From assembly GCA_947586185.1 (NCBI GenBank), contig CANPXN010000019.1, positions 1-47,477 of the forward strand: a stretch of 47,477 nt of DNA. Reading direction: 5' to 3'. Shown here piece after piece: positions 10,367 through 17,704 of the stretch; the first letter of the stretch is position 1, and each line of letters starts with the position of its first letter. The stretch comes from an uncultured Clostridia bacterium. Its GTDB lineage: Bacteria > Bacillota > Clostridia > Oscillospirales > Ruminococcaceae. The translations under genes and the position numbers were made by a program. The notes under the pieces were generated by a model. The model was not told the origin of the DNA. It saw only the letters and a program-made list of their open reading frames with translations, and made no database searches.

Positions 10367-10798
10367 ATGAAACGCATAGCATTTATAACAGCACTTTTAT
10401 GCAGCTGCGGTCTGCTCTTCGGCTGCAACAGTAAAGAAAGCAGCAGGTTTTCCAAGCCCTCCAATTTTAAGGGTACGGAAAGCGAAAGCATAGAAATGAA
10501 GATCGACGAAAAAACCCTTAGCCCGGACGGGTTTATGCTTAATATTGTAAACAACACAAGCGAGGAGGGCAGCTATGGAATGGACTATCTGATCGAGCAA
10601 AAGCGTGACGGCAAGTGGTATAGCTCGGAGGACGAGTGGTATTTTATAGCTCTCGGTGTCATACTTGACCCGAAGGGTGAAAATGATTTTGATGTTAAGC
10701 TTGATAAGCCTCTTGAAAAAGGAGAGTACAGGATCATAAAATCATTCAATTTTTCATCGGAAGAAATCGAATGTGCTGAAGAATTTAAATTGAGTTAG
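10367..10798 (+). CDS. Ig-like fold lipoprotein, paralogue 1
   Basis: 143 residues. A lipoprotein signal peptide ends in the lipobox LLFGC (Cys20). The mature part is one small beta-rich domain with SPDGFMLNIVNNT, YLIEQKRDGKWY and EYRIIKSF, resembling the small bacterial Ig-like domain found in Firmicutes lipoproteins. No catalytic residues are apparent. It is about 40% identical to the lipoprotein at 12863, and both genes share a similar layout: a matching terminator hairpin, then a perfect promoter, then the gene. A strong AAGGAGG site precedes the ATG. It is probably anchored on the outer face of the membrane; the binding partner is unknown. Confidence 0.75.
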   Translation: MKRIAFITALLCSCGLLFGCNSKESSRFSKPSNFKGTESESIEMKIDEKTLSPDGFMLNIVNNTSEEGSYGMDYLIEQKRDGKWYSSEDEWYFIALGVILDPKGENDFDVKLDKPLEKGEYRIIKSFNFSSEEIECAEEFKLS

Positions 10799-10806
10799 GT
10801 GTGATT

Positions 10807-10835
10807 AAACGGCTTCGTGAATGCGGAGCCGTTTT
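10807..10835. terminator. Bidirectional terminator between lipoprotein 1 and XRE gene
   Basis: AAACGGCTTCGT pairs with GCGGAGCCGTTT and lies between convergent stops at 10798 and 10842. Its sequence nearly matches the groEL terminator. Confidence 0.8.
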
Positions 10836-10841
10836 GTTGCC

Positions 10842-11075
10842 TTAAAGCTTTTCCTCAATGGATATTACAATGTTGCTCATTTTAACATTCAGCGCAGTGG
10901 CAATTCTGAAAAGAGTTTCAAGGGTAGGCTTTCGCTCTCCGCGTTCTATTGCACTTAAATGGGTTCTTCCAATATCTGCAAGTCCGCTTAGAACCTCCTG
11001 TGAGATACCTTTTTGTTTTCTGAATCCGGCAATGACGCTTCCGACAACTTTCGGGTCAAGGGTTGGTTTATACAT
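10842..11075 (-). CDS. Small XRE-family transcriptional regulator
   Basis: 77 residues, essentially one Cro/C1-type helix-turn-helix: GFRKQKGISQEVLSGLADI, then recognition helix THLSAIERGERKPTLETLFRIATAL. There is no additional sensor domain. The start at 11075 follows GAGGTG at correct spacing; the open frame extends upstream but without homology. The upstream DNA on this strand has two small GGGCAnnnGCC-type hairpins that could be operators. The divergent partner is the small RNA transcribed from 11194, so it may regulate that RNA or itself; this is inference. Confidence 0.85.
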   Translation of the reverse strand: MYKPTLDPKVVGSVIAGFRKQKGISQEVLSGLADIGRTHLSAIERGERKPTLETLFRIATALNVKMSNIVISIEEKL

Positions 11076-11193
11076 ATTATCACCTCGATAATTTAGGCAA
11101 GATGCCCTTTTGCAGCTTTCCACCTTTAATGACGGGGTAATGCCCCTTAATCAATATAATATATCGGTTGAGGGGAAAATATGAATACATATG

Positions 11194-11222
11194 TTGACAT
11201 TTGAACACTTATGTGTTATACT
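11194..11222 (+). promoter_or_regulatory. Sigma-A promoter of a putative small RNA
   Basis: TTGACA (11194-11199), 17-base spacer, TATACT (11217-11222). The next 130 bases hold no sizeable open frame and end in a terminator. Confidence 0.85.
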
Positions 11223-11228
11223 TAGCCA

Positions 11229-11353
11229 TGCTGAGGGAGCGTTTATGAGAGATATATATTGTGAATAACTGAAGGAGACAACACCTTTTTGTGTAAGTAG
11301 TCGGATGCTCCCGGCAAAAAAAGTCCTGCCGCAAAAACGACAGGACTTTTTGA
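11229..11353 (+). ncRNA. Putative small RNA, about 125 nt
   Basis: The transcript expected from the promoter at 11194-11222 runs to an 11-bp perfect terminator stem (11318-11328 with 11341-11351) plus T run. GGGAGC at 11235-11240 can pair with GCTCCC at 11307-11312, closing a domain that contains a small hairpin (ACAC/GTGT around 11281-11294) and an unpaired AAGGAG. A seven-codon frame starting at 11245 follows a GGGAG site, so a leader peptide is possible. I do not recognise a known RNA or riboswitch family. The lipoprotein gene downstream has its own promoter. Confidence 0.6.
11318..11353 (+). terminator. Terminator of the small RNA
   Basis: AAAAAGTCCTG pairs perfectly with CAGGACTTTTT across a 12-base loop. 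Confidence 0.9.
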
Positions 11354-11366
11354 ATGAAACAGCAGC

Positions 11367-11396
11367 TTGACGCTTATTTGTGGTATGTGATATAAT
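11367..11396 (+). promoter_or_regulatory. Sigma-A promoter of the propeller-like lipoprotein gene
   Basis: TTGACG (11367-11372), 18-base spacer, TATAAT (11391-11396), about 65 bases before the start codon. Confidence 0.8.
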
Positions 11397-11463
11397 AAGC
11401 GTATATTTATTTTAATCCTTGCAGATACGCAAATCGAAGAGTTAAATTGATATGAGGTAGAAT

Positions 11464-12654
11464 ATGAAAAGAGTTGTCTTGATCAGCATGCTACTTATAA
11501 TGCTGTCAGCTTGCAGAAATACTGCATCCTCGGATATAAGTAAGCCGATTTCTCAGGCTTCAACTGTGGAAAGTAGTGGAGCCTTATCCGAAAGCGCCGA
11601 AGTTACAACTGAAACTGAACCGATCATTGAGAATACCACATCGGAAGCTGAGCTGGATATTGAAAAGATAGAGGCAGTGCAGCAGCCGTTATCCGAGATC
11701 AAAACGGAAGAAAACGATTTGTTTGCCAAAAATTATAATAACGGCGAACCGATTTTTGATGACAATGGTGGGTACTATTATAAAAAACTTGTAGGTAAAA
11801 ATTGCTTTTATCCGATTCTGTATTACGATAACGGAGATGGAAATCCTATAAAGACAAATTTACCTGAATCACGTTGCTTTTTTTATGATCTGGTATTTCA
11901 TAATGACGTACTGTATGGCATACTACATCAAGACTTAAAAGAAGGGCGTTTCTTCATTATGAAATATCAAAACGAAAGTTTAGAGATGATCATTAACGAT
12001 CCCATCGAACATTGGTATTTTGCGGAAGAAGGAATTTATTATCAAATCGACAATGCAATTTATTTAACGGATTATGACGGAATAAATTCAGAGTTAATTG
12101 TTGAAATTCCAGATGAATTTTATACAGATTCACACAATTGCAAATATTTACGTGGCTGTAGATTTGTTGTTTATCACGGCTATATTTGGTATCAGCATTA
12201 CTCCCGCTATGATAAAACAGAAATTCCTCTTTGGAATTATAATATTGACAGTAAATCCTTTACTAAAATATATACGAAGATTAATGAGGCTTATTTAGAA
12301 GCTGTCAATAACGGCTTCTTGTATTTTTCAAGTACGAATGGGCTGTGGCGCTTAAATACGGATACATATTGCATTGAACAGGTAAGCGATCAGGAAATTA
12401 GATCAGTTAATTTTTTTGACGATAATATACTTTTTATAACGTCAAAAAATGAAGTGTATAAAATTAATTCAGACGGTATGATTAAGATACTGGATGATAG
12501 TAATAAAGAATTTGGCTATGATGCGCCGTATTATGATGACATCAGCATTTACGAAAACAGGATATTTTTAGAGGTTCAATATGGGGAGGATCATGGCAAA
12601 ATTGTAGAAATAGATTTAGGGGGAAGAATGCTAAAGCAAATTACCTCACAATAA
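11464..12654 (+). CDS. Lipoprotein with beta-propeller-like repeats
   Basis: 396 residues. The lipoprotein signal ends in LSAC (about residue 17). A Ser/Thr/Glu-rich linker (18-80) precedes a region of repeated Tyr/Asn-rich strands (LFAKNYNNGEPIFDDNGGYY, GIYYQIDNAIYLTDYDG, NGFLYFSSTNGLWRLNTDT, NEVYKINSDGM) spaced about 40-50 residues apart, as in propeller proteins of the DUF5050 type. No catalytic motif is seen. It is more AT-rich than the flanking housekeeping genes and stands alone between its own promoter and terminator. It is probably a surface-anchored binding protein; the ligand is unknown. Confidence 0.65.
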   Translation: MKRVVLISMLLIMLSACRNTASSDISKPISQASTVESSGALSESAEVTTETEPIIENTTSEAELDIEKIEAVQQPLSEIKTEENDLFAKNYNNGEPIFDDNGGYYYKKLVGKNCFYPILYYDNGDGNPIKTNLPESRCFFYDLVFHNDVLYGILHQDLKEGRFFIMKYQNESLEMIINDPIEHWYFAEEGIYYQIDNAIYLTDYDGINSELIVEIPDEFYTDSHNCKYLRGCRFVVYHGYIWYQHYSRYDKTEIPLWNYNIDSKSFTKIYTKINEAYLEAVNNGFLYFSSTNGLWRLNTDTYCIEQVSDQEIRSVNFFDDNILFITSKNEVYKINSDGMIKILDDSNKEFGYDAPYYDDISIYENRIFLEVQYGEDHGKIVEIDLGGRMLKQITSQ

Positions 12655-12669
12655 ATAATAATGGTTCTT

Positions 12670-12702
12670 AACGGCTTCGTCAAAATACGGAGCCGTTTTT
12701 AA
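12670..12702 (+). terminator. Terminator of the propeller-like lipoprotein gene
   Basis: AACGGCTTCGT pairs with ACGGAGCCGTT, then T5. It and its upstream flank (AATAATGGTTCTT) nearly copy the groEL terminator region. Confidence 0.85.
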
Positions 12703-12766
12703 CTTACCTAAATAAATATTATAATATTGCTCATCAAATGCTCATCAAAAAAGATTTCACATAGTA

Positions 12767-12795
12767 TTGACACCAAATAATGGATATGTTATAAT
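12767..12795 (+). promoter_or_regulatory. Sigma-A promoter of lipoprotein 2 and the protease
   Basis: TTGACA (12767-12772), 17-base spacer, TATAAT (12790-12795). A direct repeat GCTCATCAAA lies just upstream (near 12729-12748). Confidence 0.9.
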
Positions 12796-12862
12796 AAAAT
12801 CAATAAGATATTTTAAGATTCCATAATAAGCCTGTAATTAAAAGCAGAAAGGAGTGTATCTG

Positions 12863-13291
12863 ATGAAAAGGAGTATTTTTCTTTTAAGTACCTTGTTTGT
12901 ATTTGCTCTTTCGGGCTGTGGCGAAACAGAAAGGTTTTCAAGGGAATCAACTTATAAGGAAAGCAATGATAAGAGTGTGACTCTTTCTATTTCCGAGGAT
13001 TCTATTACTTCTAAGGGACTTACGCTCACTATTAAAAATAATACGGATAAGGATATAACATACGGGGAAGACTATGTCCTTGAGCAGAAGCGTAACGATA
13101 AGTGGTACAAGTCAAATGACGAACAGTCGTTTACGGCGCTGGGCAATGTTCTTGAAGCTAATGGGACGGATGAGCAGAAGGTTAGCTATTCAGCTCTTGA
13201 GGATGGAGAACACAGGATCATAAAGATCTTCAATTCAGATTCCGAAGAATTCGAGCTGTGTGCGGAGTTCGATCTGAAAGGAGAAAAGTGA
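12863..13291 (+). CDS. Ig-like fold lipoprotein, paralogue 2
   Basis: 142 residues. The lipobox is ALSGC, and the small beta-rich domain (GLTLTIKNNT, YVLEQKRNDKWY, EHRIIKIF) is paralogous to the 10367 product. The ATG at 12863 is preferred to GTG at 12854, because AAAGGAG lies over the GTG and at proper distance from the ATG. Its TGA stop overlaps the ATG of the protease gene by one base, which suggests translational coupling and a shared task such as chaperoning or restraining the protease. That task is inference; no inhibitor motif is recognised. Confidence 0.75.
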   Translation: MKRSIFLLSTLFVFALSGCGETERFSRESTYKESNDKSVTLSISEDSITSKGLTLTIKNNTDKDITYGEDYVLEQKRNDKWYKSNDEQSFTALGNVLEANGTDEQKVSYSALEDGEHRIIKIFNSDSEEFELCAEFDLKGEK

Positions 13292-14286
13292 TGAAAAGAT
13301 TTTTAGCGGCAGCTTTAGCTGCTATATTTTGCGTGAGTGTGCCATCGAATGTATTGGCTATAGATACATTTAGTTCAGAGATAGTTTGTCCTAAAGCTAT
13401 GACAAGTGAGGAAATTGAAGAGTTTCTTGAAACCGCTGAACCTTTGCCGATTCCGGAAGAGAGCAATGAAAGTCTGAGAACAAGTGATTTTCATAATGGT
13501 TCTTATGTTTATGATATGGAAACAGGAATCTCTGAATATAAAGAGTTTGATTTTCAGCCTTCAGGTGTTGAAGAGAAAAGTTCTGAGGGATTCTTTCCCA
13601 GTAACACAGGGGTGAATGCAGAGTCTGAGATAGAGCCTTATAGTAGCGGAAGTAATAAGGTATCTAATACAACAGGATAGCTTTATCGTAGTACGGCTAA
13701 GCTTTTAATTTCTGGAAGAAATGGGAAAAATTATATAGGTTCAGGATTTATGATAGGTCCTAATTCAGTTGCTACATCTGGTCATTGTGTTTATAACAGC
13801 AATCTTTGAGGCTGGGCAAAGGAAATAACTGTCATACCTGCTCTTAACGGTACATCTCAGCCATATGGTTCGGCTAAATCCTATAAGCTGGAATGCGGAG
13901 GAAACTGGGCAAGTTCTTATGATAAACAGGATGACTGGGGTGTAATAAGAATTAAAGCTAATTTAGGTAATTCTACAGGTTGGTTAGGTTTAAAGTATCA
14001 ATCTGCATCATATAATGGTGCATTGGTTAGAGCGTTAGGTTATCCGGGAACTGATAGTACTCACATGTATTATATGTGGGGCAATGTAACTTCATGCTCA
14101 GCGAGAACTATAGCCGGTGACTGGAATCTTATCAAAGGGCAAAGTGGTGGTCCTGTTCAATATTATTCAAATGGATATAAAATCATAGGTATAAACAGAG
14201 GATTCGGAAGTACTTTTTCCGCTTGCTTAAGAATTGATGAATGGATATATAATAAATTAATGTCTTATAGAAGCTTGAAATATTAG
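13291..14286 (+). pseudogene. V8/glutamyl-endopeptidase-like secreted serine protease with two in-frame stops
   Basis: The frame from 13291 to 14286 (332 codons including the stop) encodes a signal peptide (1-23), a propeptide (about 24-128) and a chymotrypsin-fold protease of the S1B type. It is interrupted by TAG at codon 130 (13678-13680) and TGA at codon 173 (13807-13809). There is no frameshift, and the triad is intact: His165 (ATSGHCVYN), Asp215 (DDWGVIRI) and Ser285 (GQSGGPVQ). The normal stop would be TAG at 14284. The first nonsense codon is at the propeptide-protease boundary, so only signal plus propeptide would be made without readthrough. Elsewhere in the window TAG and TGA end genes normally, so genome-wide recoding is unlikely. 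A recent pseudogene fits best; assembly error or readthrough remain possible. Confidence 0.85.
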
Positions 14287-14375
14287 TTTAATTTTACAAA
14301 GCAGGTAAATGGAAATCTTATATAGTATCTTATGTTAATCCATTGGGAAATGCGGCTTAAATAGACGAAAAAAAG

Positions 14376-14406
14376 AAGGATCTGTCGTTTGGACAGGTCC
14401 TTTTTT
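14376..14406 (+). terminator. Terminator after the protease pseudogene
   Basis: AAGGATCTGTC pairs with GGACAGGTCCTT, followed by T6. Confidence 0.85.
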
Positions 14407-14493
14407 GCGCTGCCGCACAATATGACAAAAACAGCGCAGGGCTTGTACTAAAATAAATACAAAGAGAACTTGAAAAAGGAGGACAGCGGAAAA

Positions 14494-14805
14494 ATGGCTG
14501 TAAGAATTATAAGCGAAGATAACCGGACAGTGGCTATGCTTTCCGGCGAAATAGATCATCACAGTGCAAAGGGAATGCGGCAGGAGATCGACTTTGCGCT
14601 CCGTGAATCCCAGCCGTCAGAGCTTGTACTGGATTTTTCAGAGGTGGGATTTATGGACAGCTCCGGGATCGGTCTTGTTATGGGAAGGTATAAGCTTATG
14701 CAGGAGATCAGCGGAAAGGTCATTGTGAAAAATCCCTCCGATCATATAAGAAAAGTAATGAGACTTTCGGGAATTGACCGGCTGGCGGCAATACGGAACG
14801 GTTAG
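14494..14805 (+). CDS. spoIIAA: Anti-sigma F factor antagonist SpoIIAA
   Basis: 103 residues, a single STAS domain. MDSSGIGLVMGRYK holds the serine (Ser56) that SpoIIAB phosphorylates. Unphosphorylated SpoIIAA binds SpoIIAB and frees sigma F in the forespore. The ATG at 14494 follows AAAGGAGG; an in-frame TTG at 14470 would place the Shine-Dalgarno inside the gene. It is the first gene of the three-gene sigma-F operon and lies 11 bases before spoIIAB. Confidence 0.92.
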   Translation: MAVRIISEDNRTVAMLSGEIDHHSAKGMRQEIDFALRESQPSELVLDFSEVGFMDSSGIGLVMGRYKLMQEISGKVIVKNPSDHIRKVMRLSGIDRLAAIRNG

Positions 14806-14816
14806 GAGATACCAGA

Positions 14817-15254
14817 ATGAAGATTATAAATGAAATGAAAATAAGTTTCCTCAGCAAATCTGAAAACGAAGGCTTTGCCCGAAGCGCCGTATGCGCTTTT
14901 GCAGCTCTTCTTGATCCGGGAATAGAGGATATAGCCGATATAAGGACTGCGGTTTCAGAGGCGGTTACAAACTGTATCGTACATGCCTATCGTGGAACTC
15001 AGGGGAAAATAGACATTACTGCCAAAATACTTGAGGGCAGGGAGATATACATAAGGATAAAGGACAGCGGCTGCGGCATTGAAAATGTGGAGCAGGCTAT
15101 GGAGCCGCTTTTTACAACAGCTCCTGCGGAGGAGAGATCAGGCCTTGGCTTTTCCGTAATGGAAAGCTTTATGGACAAGCTCAGTGTTAAAAGCACTCCC
15201 GGAAAGGGTACTACCGTAATCATGAGAAAAAAACTGGAGAATCAGGATGAGTAA
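14817..15254 (+). CDS. spoIIAB: Anti-sigma F factor / serine kinase SpoIIAB
   Basis: 145 residues, a GHKL ATPase of the SpoIIAB/RsbW type. NEGFAR (about 18-23) contains the arginine that contacts sigma F. The N box is SEAVTNCIVHAY (about 46-57), followed by IKDSGCGIENVEQA, LFTT and ERSGLGFSVMESFMD. It binds and inhibits sigma F and phosphorylates SpoIIAA. It overlaps the sigma factor gene by 8 bases, so translation is coupled and the stoichiometry kept. Confidence 0.95.
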   Translation: MKIINEMKISFLSKSENEGFARSAVCAFAALLDPGIEDIADIRTAVSEAVTNCIVHAYRGTQGKIDITAKILEGREIYIRIKDSGCGIENVEQAMEPLFTTAPAEERSGLGFSVMESFMDKLSVKSTPGKGTTVIMRKKLENQDE

Positions 15255-15903
15255 CACACCGCCTGTAGCAGAAGAAAATCTTGGACTTGTACACCTTTGC
15301 GCCAATCGTTTCAGGGGCAGAGGTATAGAATATGACGACCTTTATTCCGCCGGATGCGTTGGCTTGCTTAAAGCCGTAAATGCATTTGACAGCGAAAGGG
15401 GAGTGAAGTTTTCAACATATGCCGTACCGGTGATATTAGGCGAGATCAAAAGGCTTTTCCGTGACGGCGGCTCTATAAAGGTCAGCAGAAGCCTCAAGGA
15501 GCTTTCCATGAAGGCTGTGCGTACAAGGGATGAATTTATTAAAAGAACGGGAAGAGAGCCGGCGCTCAGTGAACTGAGCGAGCTTTTAGGCGCTGAGCAG
15601 TGCCTTGTGGCAGAGGCGCTTTCTGTGAGTATGCCTGCTGTTTCACTTACAGACAGCAGTGATGAGGGAGGAGGTCAGATAGACATTTCCGTTCCTGCGC
15701 CCGATACGGAAATAGGAGATATTATTGCTTTAAGACAGATACTTGAGATATTGGACGAGCGTGACCGCAGGCTTATCGAGCTGAGATATTATCACAGCAA
15801 GACCCAGTCGGAAACGGCTAAAGCTCTCGGCATGACTCAGGTCCAGGTTTCAAGACGTGAAAAAAAGCTGCTGGCATTTATGCGTGAGCAGCTGTTGAAA
15901 TGA
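15247..15903 (+). CDS. sigF: Sporulation sigma factor SigF (SpoIIAC)
   Basis: 218 residues of the SigB/F/G type. Region 2 shows YDDLYSAGCVGLLKAVNAFD and VKFSTYAVPVILGEIKRLFR, region 3 SRSLKELSMKAVRTRDEF, and region 4 RLIELRYYHSKTQSETAKAL with VQVSRREKKLL. It is the first forespore-specific sigma factor of endospore formers. The gene order AA-AB-sigF, overlaps and lengths fit the Bacillus/Clostridium spoIIA operon and make SigF more likely than SigB. A terminator follows at once. Whether this organism makes spores cannot be told from this window. Confidence 0.93.
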   Translation: MSNTPPVAEENLGLVHLCANRFRGRGIEYDDLYSAGCVGLLKAVNAFDSERGVKFSTYAVPVILGEIKRLFRDGGSIKVSRSLKELSMKAVRTRDEFIKRTGREPALSELSELLGAEQCLVAEALSVSMPAVSLTDSSDEGGGQIDISVPAPDTEIGDIIALRQILEILDERDRRLIELRYYHSKTQSETAKALGMTQVQVSRREKKLLAFMREQLLK

Positions 15904-15927
15904 GGACGGCTCTGCGCCGTCCTTTTT
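15903..15927 (+). terminator. Terminator of the spoIIA operon
   Basis: AGGACGGC pairs with GCCGTCCT, then T5, overlapping the last base of sigF. Confidence 0.9.
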
Positions 15928-15928
15928 G

Positions 15929-15957
15929 TTGACATGCTTTTATTTTTATGGTATTAT
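15929..15957 (+). promoter_or_regulatory. Sigma-A promoter of the LRR-dockerin gene
   Basis: TTGACA (15929-15934), 17-base spacer, TATTAT (15952-15957). It begins directly after the spoIIA terminator. Confidence 0.85.
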
Positions 15958-15986
15958 TTTTACAAATATTATTAGGAGGAGTTTCA

Positions 15987-17261
15987 ATGAAGCTAACAAG
16001 AAAGCTTTTAAGCTTTGCCGCAGCAACAGTATGCGCCGCAAGCTTTATGTGCGGAGGTGAAGCGCTGTTAACCGTCGGCGCTGATGAAACCTACGGTATG
16101 CTTACTTATTCAACATTTGATAAAGATCGTGACGGAACATATGATTTTGCGGAAATAATAGATTGTGATAAGTCCGCTGTCTCTGTCAATATACCCGCGG
16201 AAATTGAAGGATTGCCGGTTTTATTAATTGAATATGGAGCTTTTAAGGAATGCACGCAGCTTAAAAGCGTCAGCATACCTGATAGTGTGATTGAAATTGG
16301 AGAAAGTGCATTTGAAAACTGTACAAGCCTTGAGAATATAATTATTCCAAACAGTGTGACAAACATTCATAGAGATGTATTTAGAAACTGTACAAGTCTT
16401 GAAAGCGTAACGATTCCGGAAAGTGTTGTGTCAATCGCAAGAGATGTATTTAGCGGTACAGCCTTAGTTAACAATCAGACAGATATTAAGTATGTAGATG
16501 AGTGGGTAGTAGACTGTGATAAGGACGTTACATCAGCTGAAATAAAGAACGGAACAAAGGGTATAGCTTGTAGTGCGTTTTCGCAGAACACAAAGCTAAA
16601 GAGCGTTAAGATACCTGATAGTGTTGAGCTTATCAATGCAAGTGCATTTTACAGATGTGAAAGTCTTGAAAGCATAACCATACCCGATAGTGTCAAAGAA
16701 ATAGGAAATTTAACATTTAGCGGCTGTAAAAGTCTTAGCAGTGTCAGAATGTCGAACAGTGTTAAAGAAATTGGTTATGGTACATATAGCGGCACAAATC
16801 TTAATAGCGTAATTATTCCCAAGAGCGTTAAGGGTATAGGAAGCAGTGCATTTTCATCTTGTGAAAGCCTTGAAAGCGTAACGCTCTTAAACCCTGACTG
16901 TGAATTCTGGGATAGTGCTACGGCGATAAGTAATGGATACGACCAAAAAGGTCATTATTATAACGGAACGATTTGTGGCTATGAAAACTCCACTGCTGAA
17001 AAATATGCGGCTGACCTTGGCTATAAATTCCTTGCAATAAGCGATTATGGCGTTTTAGGCGATGCAGACGGCGACGGAAAAGTATCGGCAAAGGATGCGT
17101 CCTTGATATTCAGCGAATTTAAAAGAACCTACGGCGGCGAATCGGGCAGCTTTACTGCACAGCAGATAGAAAGATGCGATTTAAGCGGCGATGGAAAAAT
17201 AACAGCATTAGACGCATCAAAGGTATTTACGATCTACAAGGAGAATTACAGAAAAGGGTAA
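15987..17261 (+). CDS. Secreted BspA-type leucine-rich repeat protein with dockerin
   Basis: 424 residues. A signal peptide (about 1-31) precedes eight or so LRR_5/BspA-type repeats, recognisable by SVSIPDSVIEIGESAFENCTS-like units of about 23 residues (90-320), then a C-terminal type I dockerin (about 355-424) with GDADGDGKVSAKDAS and CDLSGDGKITALDAS. LRR_5 proteins bind other proteins or surfaces and are not enzymes. As a dockerin protein it would attach to a scaffoldin cohesin on the cell surface. The start at 15987 follows AGGAGGA; upstream residues in frame are not signal-like. Its dockerin closely resembles that of the broken gene at 43000, so both probably bound the same cohesin type. 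Confidence 0.9.
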   Translation: MKLTRKLLSFAAATVCAASFMCGGEALLTVGADETYGMLTYSTFDKDRDGTYDFAEIIDCDKSAVSVNIPAEIEGLPVLLIEYGAFKECTQLKSVSIPDSVIEIGESAFENCTSLENIIIPNSVTNIHRDVFRNCTSLESVTIPESVVSIARDVFSGTALVNNQTDIKYVDEWVVDCDKDVTSAEIKNGTKGIACSAFSQNTKLKSVKIPDSVELINASAFYRCESLESITIPDSVKEIGNLTFSGCKSLSSVRMSNSVKEIGYGTYSGTNLNSVIIPKSVKGIGSSAFSSCESLESVTLLNPDCEFWDSATAISNGYDQKGHYYNGTICGYENSTAEKYAADLGYKFLAISDYGVLGDADGDGKVSAKDASLIFSEFKRTYGGESGSFTAQQIERCDLSGDGKITALDASKVFTIYKENYRKG

Positions 17262-17267
17262 AATTAC

Positions 17268-17291
17268 AGGACGGCTCAAAGCCGTCCTTTT
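17268..17291. terminator. Bidirectional terminator between LRR-dockerin and JAMM genes
   Basis: AGGACGGCT pairs with AGCCGTCCT around a 3-base loop, between convergent stops at 17261 and 17294. Confidence 0.85.
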
Positions 17292-17293
17292 GT

Positions 17294-17704
17294 CTATATT
17301 ATACTGATCTGTTCCATTAAAAGCTCCTCACCGGATATTTTAAAGGAGTTAAGCTGCGGTTTTGCCATGTTTTCAAGGGACAGAATTATGTAGCTTATAT
17401 CCCTGTCGTATGCAAGCCTTTTGTCCTCCTTTGACGGATATGCCGGAGCGTTTGGGTGGGAGTGCCAGCAGCCGAGCAGGATAAGCCCCATACTTCGCAT
17501 ATCCCTTGCCGCTGCAAACTGTTCCTTTGGGTCAAGGGAAAAGCTACGCTCAGACCTTGCCGCATTTGTAAGGAGATACGCTTTTTTTACGAGCTTATCC
17601 TTTCCGGAGATTTCTCCGGCGATCAGTCCGCATGCCTCATATGGGAGGTAGCTTTCGGCATGGTGCAGAATTTTTTCATATTCAGCTTTTTTTATTTTTA
17701 TCAT
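17294..17704 (-). CDS. JAB1/MPN (JAMM) metallopeptidase, M67-like
   Basis: 136 residues, a stand-alone JAMM domain. It has Glu23 (YEACGLIAG), then His81 and His83 with Ser91 and Asp94 in the canonical HSHP-x6-S-x2-D arrangement, so the zinc site is complete. Bacterial JAMM enzymes cut isopeptide or C-terminal tags, for example in sulphur-carrier pathways, but no ubiquitin-like or E1-like gene is nearby. Instead the gene overlaps the 3' end of an XRE regulator by 23 bases. This invites comparison with repressor-protease pairs such as ImmR-ImmA or DdrO-IrrE, where the protease is a different metalloprotease family. The target is unknown. Confidence 0.85.
   Translation of the reverse strand: MIKIKKAEYEKILHHAESYLPYEACGLIAGEISGKDKLVKKAYLLTNAARSERSFSLDPKEQFAAARDMRSMGLILLGCWHSHPNAPAYPSKEDKRLAYDRDISYIILSLENMAKPQLNSFKISGEELLMEQISII

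Noticed and set aside
11229-11353. Known riboswitch (THF, c-di-GMP, preQ1, fluoride) or 6S RNA
   Set aside because: The conserved core sequences of these families are not present; only the terminal GGAG/CTCC stem is vaguely similar to the THF class, and no folate gene follows.
13678-13809. Recoding of TAG and TGA as sense codons across the genome
   Set aside because: Many genes here end normally with TAG or TGA (for example the first methyltransferase, malQ and the holin), and no other gene contains in-frame stops.
14494-15903. Sigma-B stress operon instead of spoIIA
   Set aside because: Gene sizes, 8-base overlap and sequence motifs fit SpoIIAA-SpoIIAB-SigF better, and no RsbR/S/T/U genes are present.
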